A stretch of DNA of 6,836 nt from DAORHV01 sp964448405 (lineage in GTDB: Bacteria; Patescibacteriota; Gracilibacteria; Peribacterales; Peribacteraceae). Positions within the stretch are counted from its first letter, which is position 1; the number at the start of each line of letters is the position of its first letter. Shown here in pieces: positions 1-5,047 of this stretch. The translations under genes were made by a program, and so were the position numbers. The notes beneath the pieces are model-generated. The model saw nothing but the letters and a program-made list of their open reading frames with translations, did no database searches and was not told where the DNA came from. The stretch covers positions 1-6,836 of the forward strand of contig CAYUVW010000043.1 in the NCBI GenBank assembly GCA_964448405.1, given 5' to 3'.

Positions 1-2
1 AG

Positions 3-2162
3 CGCACCAAGAAGACGGTGGATCCGGTGGTGCACATGACGCTGGTCCGCCACGGAGAAACCGACTGGAACAAAGAGGCCAAACTGCAAGGCGGCGATGC
101 CGACATCGGTCTGAACGCCACCGGCAAAAAGCAGGCGCTGAAGGCAGCAGAAGGCTTGGCCAAGGGCGAAAAGTACGACGCGGTGATTTCGTCATCACTC
201 AAGCGCGCCAAAGAAACGGCGGAAATTCTCAGTCAGAAGCTGGGCATCCCATTCGTCGGGCAATGGTCGGAACTGAACGAGCGCCTGATGGGAACGTGGA
301 GCGGCCTGCCGATTGCACAGGTATTGAAAGACCACCCCAACAGCATCGACGGCGCAGAGAGCATTACCTTCCACCACGTCACGCCGACCGATGGCGAAAG
401 TCTGCAGATGTTCACGCAGCGCACGCAGCGCGCCTGCGACAAGCTGCTGAAGGAATTCGCCGGCAAGCGCGTGTTGGTGGTGGCGCACGGCGGCACCATT
501 CGCGCCATGCATGCGGTGGTGAATCGCGCCGCGTACGAAGATGTGGTGAAGCTGGCCATTCCGAACACGGTGCACTACGACTTCAGTGTAAAACCGAGCA
601 TGCGCCGCATTCCGGAGGTACTGGATTGCTGGTTCGAGAGCGGCTCCATGCCGTACGCCCAAGAACATTTCCCATTCCAGCGCGGCGACGGCAAGAAGGG
701 GGCGGTGCCCGCTAACTTTCCGGCTGATTTCATCGCCGAAGGTTTGGACCAGACCCGCGGTTGGTTCTACACCCTCACCGTGTTGTCGTCGGCATTGTTC
801 GACAGCCCGGCGTTCAAACACTGCATCGTGAACGGTATCGTGTTGGCCGAAGACGGCAAAAAAATGAGCAAGCGCCTGAAGAACTACCCGGAGCCGACCG
901 AAGTCGTCAGCCGTCATGGTGCGGACGCGGTGCGCTTCGCGCTCATGAGCTCCCCCGCCGTGCGCGGCGAAGACCTGCGCTTCTCGGAAAAAATCGTGGA
1001 AGACGTACTGCGCAATGTGCTGTTGCCGCTGTGGAACGCCTACCGTCTGCTCGTCACGTACGCCAACGGCTCAAGCTGGAAGCCGAGCATCGACTTCTCG
1101 TTGATGAACGCCAAGTCCGACGACATGCTGGACAAGTGGATCGTCGCCAAAACGCAGGCATTGGTGAACCGCATGACCGACGAATTGAACAACTACGATC
1201 TTTCGGCCACTTGCGCAGAACTGACTAATTCCATCGACGACCTGACCAACTGGTACGTACGCCTCAGCCGCCGCCGTTTCGCCGGCAAAGACGGTGGAGC
1301 ATCCGAAGCCGCGTTGGATACGCTGTACCGCGTGCTGCTGGCCAACTGCCAGCTTTTGGCACCGTTCTGCCCGTTCATCACCGAGGCGATCTACCTGAAC
1401 CTGGTGGAAGAAGACCATGGCAGCATTCATTTCACCAATTGGCCGGATGCACGCGAGCTGACGCCAGAGGAATTGAACATTTTGGCACTCATGGACAACA
1501 CGCAGACCGTCACGCGTTTGGGTTTGCGTCTGCGTAGCGATGCCAAAATCGGCGTACGCACTCCCCTGCACTCGGTGACGTTCGTACTGCCGCCGTCGGA
1601 TACCGCCGGCACGGTCAAGGACATCATTCAAGAAGAGCTGAATGTAAAACAGGTGACGGAAATCAAAGATGCCAAAGGTTTGGCCACGCGTCTGGCACAG
1701 GTGGACGCACGCAAAGTCGGACCGCGTTTGGGCGGCAAGGTGCAGCAGGTCATTAAGGCCGGCAAGTCCGGCGAGTTCGAGGAGAAGGATGGCAAGGTTT
1801 ACATTTTGGGCGAGGAGTTGACCTACGACGAAGCCAAGATCGTGTACGTCGGCAAAGAAGGTCAGTCCGTCGCCGCCGACCAAGGCATTGTAGTGAGCTT
1901 GGATACGGTGGTGTCCGAAGAACTGAAGTTGGAAGGCATGGCCCGCGATTTAGTGCGGGCCATTCAGCAGCTGCGCAAAGACGCCGGACTGGAATTCACC
2001 GACACCGTGACGCTGAGCGTGGAAGGCGCCGACGACATTCTGAAAGCGCACGAAGCACTCGTGCTGGAAGAAACGCGCGCCAAGCTGGGGAAGAACGACG
2101 GCGAACCGCATCAAGTGGAGGTGGACGGCAAGCCGGTCGTGATCCGATTTAAGAAAGACTAA
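3..2162 (+). CDS. ileS: Isoleucyl-tRNA synthetase with inserted histidine-phosphatase domain (5' end outside window)
   Basis: This is the C-terminal part of a class I synthetase that charges tRNA-Ile in the cytoplasm. The frame is open to the window edge, so the GTG at 18 is probably not the true start; the HIGH motif and editing domain should lie upstream. Residues are counted from that GTG. Residues 8-190 form a histidine-phosphatase (phosphoglycerate mutase-like) domain: RHGE with nucleophile H12, R63 in SSLKRAKETA, probable acid E88 in LNERLMGTWSG, and H157 in VVAHGGT. IleRS resumes at 196-215 (RRIPEVLDCWFESG, then SMPYAQ), followed by DQTRGWFYTL (244-253) and KMSKR (282-286). The anticodon-binding helical domain covers about 365-520, and the C-terminal domain (DUF5915-like) about 530-714, with EELKLEGMARDLVRAIQ at 634-650. 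The wording around WFESG and KMSKR resembles eukaryote-like type 2 IleRS. The codons before 18 read RTKKT, which may continue the LHR segment normally just before the zinc-knob loop; the phosphatase would then replace that loop. All visible active residues of both parts are intact. Confidence 0.93.
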   Translation, partial: RTKKTVDPVVHMTLVRHGETDWNKEAKLQGGDADIGLNATGKKQALKAAEGLAKGEKYDAVISSSLKRAKETAEILSQKLGIPFVGQWSELNERLMGTWSGLPIAQVLKDHPNSIDGAESITFHHVTPTDGESLQMFTQRTQRACDKLLKEFAGKRVLVVAHGGTIRAMHAVVNRAAYEDVVKLAIPNTVHYDFSVKPSMRRIPEVLDCWFESGSMPYAQEHFPFQRGDGKKGAVPANFPADFIAEGLDQTRGWFYTLTVLSSALFDSPAFKHCIVNGIVLAEDGKKMSKRLKNYPEPTEVVSRHGADAVRFALMSSPAVRGEDLRFSEKIVEDVLRNVLLPLWNAYRLLVTYANGSSWKPSIDFSLMNAKSDDMLDKWIVAKTQALVNRMTDELNNYDLSATCAELTNSIDDLTNWYVRLSRRRFAGKDGGASEAALDTLYRVLLANCQLLAPFCPFITEAIYLNLVEEDHGSIHFTNWPDARELTPEELNILALMDNTQTVTRLGLRLRSDAKIGVRTPLHSVTFVLPPSDTAGTVKDIIQEELNVKQVTEIKDAKGLATRLAQVDARKVGPRLGGKVQQVIKAGKSGEFEEKDGKVYILGEELTYDEAKIVYVGKEGQSVAADQGIVVSLDTVVSEELKLEGMARDLVRAIQQLRKDAGLEFTDTVTLSVEGADDILKAHEALVLEETRAKLGKNDGEPHQVEVDGKPVVIRFKKD

Positions 2163-2173
2163 TACTCAAAGCA

Positions 2174-2196
2174 GGCCGCAACATGATGTTGCGGCC
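2174..2196. terminator. Hairpin between convergent genes, possible bidirectional terminator
   Basis: A perfect 10-bp stem (GGCCGCAACA pairing with TGTTGCGGCC) closes a TGA loop 11 bases after the ileS stop. No run of T follows on the + side. On the - side only a weak CTGCTTTGAG follows. It sits exactly between two genes that end towards each other (2162 and 2215), as expected for a shared terminator or 3' end stabiliser. The hairpin is certain; termination is inferred. Confidence 0.5.
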
Positions 2197-2214
2197 GTCC
2201 CTGTCAGCAAGACG

Positions 2215-2550
2215 TCAGAAGCACAGCAATGCGGCGAGGAAAAACCAGTAGGCGGCACGCCGACTCAGTCGCACGCAGCTACCGAACAGCAAGGCCGCGC
2301 GGCCGTAGTGCCGCGTCCACCAGACATGCCGCTTGGCATTCAGGAAGTCGTCTGGGCCGGCGGTCAGCACGTTGACGGTCTTGCTGCCGTCGAGTGCGAA
2401 GGAGACGTTCGCGATCCAGCGGTCACGCAGGATGCGCACAGTGCGGTAGGCCAGTTTCGCGTAGACGGCTTGGGCCGCCATGCACGCGAGAGAGAGCAGG
2501 AAGCACGCTGCCGCGAGCAGCAGCAGGAACAGGAAGAGTTCGTGGTCCAT
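2215..2550 (-). CDS. Small membrane protein of unknown function
   Basis: This encodes a 111-residue protein if read from the ATG at 2550. It begins almost directly with a strongly hydrophobic helix (residues about 4-27, FLFLLLLAAACFLLSLACMA). A basic, partly polar middle follows (about 30-80, with RTVRILRDRW and a KRHVWWTRHYGR stretch), and a second hydrophobic segment lies at the C-terminus (about 84-110). The likely topology is two membrane passes with a soluble loop. I recognise no family. The frame stays open to 2673 with other ATGs, including one at 2586 that adds 12 polar residues; I prefer 2550 because the hydrophobic helix then starts the protein. An AAGGGA lies about 12 bases before it, too far to be a convincing ribosome site. 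It is convergent with ileS and has a plausible own promoter. The high arginine and tryptophan content and lack of known motifs keep confidence moderate. Confidence 0.55.
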   Translation of the reverse strand: MDHELFLFLLLLAAACFLLSLACMAAQAVYAKLAYRTVRILRDRWIANVSFALDGSKTVNVLTAGPDDFLNAKRHVWWTRHYGRAALLFGSCVRLSRRAAYWFFLAALLCF

Positions 2551-2634
2551 TCGATCAGTTTTTCCCTTGGGTTGTTGGTGGTCCATCGGCCATCCTGGCC
2601 GGGTTCGCTTGTGAAAGAGCTGACAGGGACGGCG

Positions 2635-2662
2635 ATTGTATGGATGGATGGACGGAAGGCAA
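2635..2662 (-). promoter_or_regulatory. Putative sigma-70-type promoter for the minus-strand membrane protein gene
   Basis: Read on the minus strand, TTGCCT (2662-2657) is followed by a 16-base spacer and TACAAT (2640-2635), a near-consensus -10. Transcription would start near 2628, giving a leader of about 40 bases to the ATG at 2586, or about 80 to the one at 2550. No other feature explains the position. Inferred from sequence match only. Confidence 0.4.
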
Positions 2663-2706
2663 GAAAATGGCATGAAAGACTAAGAAAGGATGCTGTTTGC
2701 ATGCAT

Positions 2707-2805
2707 CTCTCCCTCTCCCTTTGCGAAGGGAGAGGGTCGGGGTGAGGGTACTGAAAAGCAAAAGCCCCTCACCCTAGCCCTCTCCCCGCAAAGCGGAGAG
2801 AGGGA
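2707..2805. repeat. Pair of inverted GC-rich hairpin repeats (REP/BIME-like intergenic element)
   Basis: Unit A (2707-2750) has a perfect stem, CCCTCTCCCT (2711-2720) with AGGGAGAGGG (2727-2736), followed by a GGGGTGAGGG arm. Unit B (2766-2806) is the same unit in the opposite orientation: a CCCTCACCCTAG arm, then the stem CCCTCTC plus CCGC (2778-2789) with GCGG plus GAGAGGG (2793-2804), with one C/A mismatch. The arms also pair with each other (2740-2748 with 2766-2774), so the block could fold into one long cruciform around the spacer at 2751-2765. This kind of sequence, which translates to peptides such as PLTLALSP, is widespread between genes in many bacteria and is usually taken as a short REP-like mobile element. 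No transposase is visible here. It lies between divergent genes, so it is not simply a shared terminator. Confidence 0.8.
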
Positions 2806-2847
2806 ATATGTATGTTGTTTTTTTTGCGCAAAGAGACCTCAGAAATC

Positions 2848-2856
2848 TGCTACCAT
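2848..2856 (+). promoter_or_regulatory. Extended -10 promoter just before the holin-family gene
   Basis: TG-C-TACCAT forms an extended -10 element. It ends 8 bases before the ATG at 2865, so transcription would start at or within a base or two of the start codon. No convincing -35 is present (TTGCGC lies 21 bases upstream), which is usual for extended -10 promoters. No Shine-Dalgarno sequence lies before the ATG. Confidence 0.45.
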
Positions 2857-2864
2857 GCTCAGCA

Positions 2865-3260
2865 ATGGCCGAACAATCGTCCGCAAGTACGCCCATGCGC
2901 ATCGCCCTGAAAGCGGCGCTGAACGTGCTGCTGGTATATTTAATGGACCGCTATCTGCCGCAGTACCTTACGGTCTTCGGCGGCTGGGCGGCATTCGTGG
3001 TCGTTGGTTCGCTCATCACGTTGCTCAACTTCGTCCTGCGTCCGATTTTGGACATTCTCACGCTGCCACTGAAATTGTTTGCCACCATTTTCGCGCTCAT
3101 TCTAGTGAACGGCGTCTTCTTGTGGCTCACCTACCAAATCACGCTGCGAATGGACCCCAGTCTCATCGCCATGACGATTACCGGCGGACTAACGGGCTGG
3201 GTCGTGCTGAGCGTGGTACTTGGCACCGGAAACTGGGTCGTGCGCCACGTCGTGAAGTAA
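2865..3260 (+). CDS. Phage holin family (PF04020, DUF360-type) membrane protein
   Basis: This encodes a 131-residue integral membrane protein. Four hydrophobic segments are visible, at about 12-28, 36-57, 65-92 and 100-127. Between the second and third is the family pattern NFVLRPILDILTLPLKL (55-71), typical of the PF04020 mycobacterial-phage-holin-like superfamily that is common in chromosomes of bacteria with no link to phage lysis. Function is unknown. The frame stays open upstream to an ATG at 2808. I chose 2865 because the upstream part overlaps repeat flank and a polar stretch, and because the extended -10 lies just before 2865; another ATG at 2895 is possible. The protein ends VVRHVVK, so a short basic tail is probably in the cytoplasm. 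The next gene follows after 67 bases with its own promoter-like element, so the two are neighbours rather than a tight operon. Confidence 0.8.
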   Translation: MAEQSSASTPMRIALKAALNVLLVYLMDRYLPQYLTVFGGWAAFVVVGSLITLLNFVLRPILDILTLPLKLFATIFALILVNGVFLWLTYQITLRMDPSLIAMTITGGLTGWVVLSVVLGTGNWVVRHVVK

Positions 3261-3312
3261 TACCACCTCCACGCCCCTGCCGGCGGCGGTGTTCCCTCCA
3301 ATACTGCGTCTC

Positions 3313-3321
3313 TGGTAGAAT
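3313..3321 (+). promoter_or_regulatory. Extended -10 promoter just before the 3328 gene
   Basis: TG-G-TAGAAT is a near-consensus extended -10. It ends 6 bases before the ATG at 3328, which places the expected transcription start on the A of the start codon. A weak -35 match (TTCCCT, 3292-3297) lies 18 bases upstream. No Shine-Dalgarno site exists before this ATG, so the mRNA is probably leaderless. Confidence 0.55.
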
Positions 3322-3327
3322 CCGGTC

Positions 3328-3834
3328 ATGCCCATCCTTGAAAAAGAGCGCGGATCCGAAGGCCTCGGCTGGTTCGTAGGCATTCTCGGCATCATCGCGG
3401 TCGCCCTTATCTTCTGGAACTCGTTCACGGTCGTGCTGTACATGCTCGCCCAGATGGGCGGCGTGGAAACGGACACCACCGTGCTGAACTTCTTCTCTTC
3501 GGCCCTCGGCCTGGCCGGCAGCATCTCGCTGCTCATCGGACTGATCCTGCTGGCGCGCCACATCCACTCCAAGAAGCCGTGGTTGGCCATGGCCTGCATC
3601 CTCCTGATCGCCAAGAACGTGATCGAAATTCTCCATGGCCTCCTCTCCTACATGGCAGAGCCGGGCAAGAGCCAGGAAACACTGTACCTCTACGCCGGCA
3701 CCATCGGTTCCGAGCTGGGACAGCTGGTGTTCTGGGGCTTTGTCATGTGGCTCACCAAGAGCTGGCTGCCTCACGTCATGGCCGCCAAATCCGAGAAAAA
3801 GACCGAGGCTCCCCGTTTGCAGGGCGCACAGTAA
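3328..3834 (+). CDS. Four-helix membrane protein of unknown function
   Basis: This encodes a 168-residue protein that I do not recognise. After a short charged N-terminus (MPILEKERGS) there are four probable membrane helices, at about 13-40, 52-76, 84-108 and 122-146. They are joined by short loops, one with RHIHSKKP (78-84) and one with EPGKSQE (111-117). The tail is charged and rich in lysine (AAKSEKKTEAPR, 152-163). An even number of helices and basic ends suggest both termini lie in the cytoplasm. The start is supported by the extended -10 element directly upstream and by the hydrophobic segment beginning soon after. The stop is followed only 10 bases later by the ATG of the YbjQ-family gene, so the two are probably co-transcribed from the promoter at 3313. 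The frame is well supported by its length and composition; the role is unknown. Confidence 0.75.
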   Translation: MPILEKERGSEGLGWFVGILGIIAVALIFWNSFTVVLYMLAQMGGVETDTTVLNFFSSALGLAGSISLLIGLILLARHIHSKKPWLAMACILLIAKNVIEILHGLLSYMAEPGKSQETLYLYAGTIGSELGQLVFWGFVMWLTKSWLPHVMAAKSEKKTEAPRLQGAQ

Positions 3835-3844
3835 TCCCCCACCC

Positions 3845-4168
3845 ATGCTCATCACCACCACCAACTCCGTCGAAGGAAAGAAGATCGAGAAATACCTTGG
3901 CATCGCCACCGGCGAAGTGATCATCGGCATCAACTTCTTCCGCGACTTCCTCGCCAACATGCGCGACTTCTTCGGCGGCCGCTCTGGCAGCTACGAGCGC
4001 GCGGTGGAAAAGGCCCGCCAGGAAGCCATGGCCGAACTGGAGGAAAAAGCCAAGGCTGTCGGTGCCGACGCCGTAGTTGCCGTCGACATGGACTACGAAG
4101 TGCTGGGTGCCAAAGGCAGCATGATCATGGTGTCCATCTCGGGCACCGCGGTGAAGCTTTCCGCCTAA
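3845..4168 (+). CDS. YbjQ/UPF0145 family protein (PF01906, DUF74)
   Basis: This encodes a 107-residue soluble protein that matches the whole YbjQ family in length and wording. It opens with a short strand MLITTTNSVEGKKI, then KYLGIATGEVIIGINFFRDF (17-36) and RDFFGGRSGSYE (40-51). An alanine- and glutamate-rich helix (about 52-72, ARQEAMAELEEKAKAVGA) follows, then ADAVVAVDMDYEVLG (75-88) and the closing strand MIMVSISGTAVKL. Members are known to form ring-shaped oligomers and are labelled putative heavy-metal-binding, but no clear function is established. There are no cysteines or histidines here, so metal binding through such residues is not supported. It follows the four-helix membrane gene after 10 bases and precedes a hairpin at 4186, so it is probably the last gene of a two-gene transcript. 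CCCCCACCC lies before the ATG and there is no Shine-Dalgarno site. Confidence 0.92.
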   Translation: MLITTTNSVEGKKIEKYLGIATGEVIIGINFFRDFLANMRDFFGGRSGSYERAVEKARQEAMAELEEKAKAVGADAVVAVDMDYEVLGAKGSMIMVSISGTAVKLSA

Positions 4169-4185
4169 GACTTCCAGCGCGAAGA

Positions 4186-4230
4186 AGCCCGTGGCGGAAA
4201 TTCTGCCGAAGGGGCTAGTTGGTTTTCCTT
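4186..4230 (+). terminator. Possible intrinsic terminator after the YbjQ-family gene
   Basis: AGCCC (4186-4190) pairs with GGGCT (4212-4216), and GGCGG (4193-4197) with CTGCC (4203-4207) around an AAATT loop, with a small internal loop between the two stems. A T-rich stretch, TTGGTTTTCCTT (4219-4230), follows. The position, 18 bases after the stop codon, fits a terminator; the interrupted stem and broken T run make it moderate only. Confidence 0.45.
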
Positions 4231-4451
4231 GGACGTATGGAGCCAAGGGCGATCTCTTCACGAAGGGATGTCCTTCGCGATGCCTTACGGTCGGAGACCG
4301 GCTACATCGTGAGTATGAATGCCACGCTCAGGCCTCCCAGTATGGTCGCGAACAGGCGGCCATGGGTGGCGGTCAGGGAACTGTGGTTACGCATATCTTG
4401 TATGACGTACAAGGTGCGCTTTTCCTTACACGACGGTTTCCTGGCTGTACG
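4231..4451. other. Intergenic stretch without a convincing gene
   Basis: About 220 bases between the YbjQ-family terminator and the tmRNA promoter. No reading frame here has recognisable protein features. Two neat small hairpins stand close together: CGAAGG/CCTTCG (4261-4277) and CGGTC/GACCG (4288-4300). A 36-codon minus-strand frame (4412-4302, TTG start, hydrophobic C-terminal half) is the only coding candidate, and it is weak. Confidence 0.5.
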
Positions 4452-4460
4452 TGGTATACT
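4452..4460 (+). promoter_or_regulatory. Extended -10 promoter of the tmRNA gene
   Basis: TG-G-TATACT is a near-perfect extended -10 (5 of 6 bases of TATAAT plus the TG). Transcription would start near 4467, leaving about 38 bases of 5' precursor before the mature tmRNA end at 4505, which RNase P would remove. No good -35 is seen at the right distance. Confidence 0.6.
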
Positions 4461-4504
4461 GATTGTCCGCTCGGAAAGAAGAGCGGGCGCTCGTTCACAC
4501 CAAT

Positions 4505-4907
4505 GGGGATGACAGGCTTCGACAGCGTGATTCTGGTCGGAACCTGCCACTGTCCGGGGCGGCAACAGTCCCCGATACCCACCGTTGCAACTTCATAATT
4601 GCCAAAAGCAATTTCATGGCGCGCGTTCAGTCCATTGCTAACTCTGTTAGCTTCGGTCAGCTCGTAGCTGCCTAATGTCTGTTTTTTAACGGACTTCGCT
4701 TCCCCGCCGATCCTCGCTGAGCGGATCGAAGCGTCACTAGCGGGGCTGGCTTTCCGTCCGGCATAGCGGACTGCCAACATCCATATGCCATCACTCTCAC
4801 CCTATCCTTGCTCCTTCCTAAGGGGCTGAGAGAATCGGAAGGTCCATGACAGTACTGGCAATCTGGCTACACGTTGGACCCGGGTTCAACTCCCGGCATC
4901 TCCACCA
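4505..4907 (+). ncRNA. ssrA: Transfer-messenger RNA (tmRNA, one-piece)
   Basis: tmRNA rescues ribosomes stalled on broken mRNAs, together with SmpB, and tags the unfinished protein for destruction. The 5' end GGGGATGACAGGCTTCGACA is the classic tmRNA start. The first seven bases (4505-4511) pair with CATCTCC (4897-4903), followed by a discriminator A and an encoded CCA (4905-4907). A T-arm is clear: CCGGG (4880-4884), loop TTCAACT, CCCGG (4892-4896). There is no anticodon arm, as expected. The early pseudoknot region lies at about 4545-4574 (CGGGG 4555-4559 with CCCCG 4570-4574). The tag frame is 4601-4675. Structured stems follow it, including CCCCGC (4702-4707) with GCGGGG (4740-4745), CGATCC (4708-4713) with GGATCG (4723-4728), and GTCCG (4756-4760) with CGGAC (4767-4771). 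CGCTTC (4697-4702) can pair with GAAGCG (4728-4733), a pseudoknot-like alternative. The length of 403 bases is normal for the family, and it is not circularly permuted. Confidence 0.96.
4601..4675 (+). other. tmRNA proteolysis-tag reading frame (24 codons plus stop)
   Basis: The proposed resume codon is GCC at 4601, with an A four bases upstream as in known tmRNAs (context ATAATT). The frame starts AKSNFMARVQ, continues SIANSVS and ends FGQLVAA followed by TAA (4673-4675). The hydrophobic end in VAA matches the protease-recognised LAA/VAA tails of bacterial tags. At 24 residues it is clearly longer than the 10-residue genome-encoded tag of E. coli. The end is certain; the exact first codon is inferred. 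Confidence 0.75.
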
Positions 4908-4939
4908 ACTTTCGTTACAGCGAGCTCCGAAAACTCAGG

Positions 4940-4977
4940 CAGCAATGGAAAACACGCTTTTTCCCCTGCTGTTTTTT
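4940..4977 (+). terminator. Intrinsic terminator of the tmRNA gene
   Basis: CAGCA (4940-4944) pairs with TGCTG (4967-4971) and GGAAAA (4947-4952) with TTTTCC (4959-4964). A small symmetrical internal loop separates the stems, and the loop is CACGC plus one T. Six T residues (4972-4977) follow directly. It starts 33 bases after the tmRNA CCA and precedes the isoprenoid operon. Confidence 0.75.
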
Positions 4978-5012
4978 GTGTTAGGAAAAACCAAGAATGG
5001 CCCGGAAGCGTA

Positions 5013-5041
5013 CTGACAATTCCTGCATACGATGTTAGCCT
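5013..5041 (+). promoter_or_regulatory. Putative promoter of the isoprenoid operon
   Basis: CTGACA (5013-5018, five of six bases of TTGACA), a 17-base spacer, then TAGCCT (5036-5041) preceded by TG-T (5033-5035) as an extended -10. The hexamer is a weak match, but the geometry is ideal. It ends 6 bases before the GTG at 5048, the same spacing as for the gene at 3328, which again suggests a leaderless mRNA. Confidence 0.4.
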
Positions 5042-5047
5042 GCCGTA

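Noticed and set aside
18..20. GTG at 18 as the real start of a stand-alone histidine phosphatase/IleRS fragment
   Set aside because: The frame is open to the window edge, and the IleRS portion cannot work without its upstream HIGH and editing regions, so a start outside the window is more likely.
195..1883. Long minus-strand frames opposite the IleRS gene (195-917 and 1071-1883)
   Set aside because: They mirror the coding strand of a clearly recognised protein, show no protein-family features, and arise easily in GC-rich DNA.
2707..2805. CRISPR array
   Set aside because: There are only two units, in opposite orientation, and no regular spacers.
2865..3260. Prophage lysis gene
   Set aside because: The holin label is only a family name; no phage genes are near, and the family is common in ordinary chromosomes.
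2690..3379. A 229-codon plus-strand frame crossing the repeat pair
   Set aside because: Its N-terminal part is translated hairpin repeat and the rest lies out of frame over the holin-family gene.
4860..4907. A tRNA gene ending in CCA
   Set aside because: It has a T-arm and CCA but no anticodon or D arm nearby; the acceptor strand pairs with 4505-4511, making it the tmRNA 3' end.
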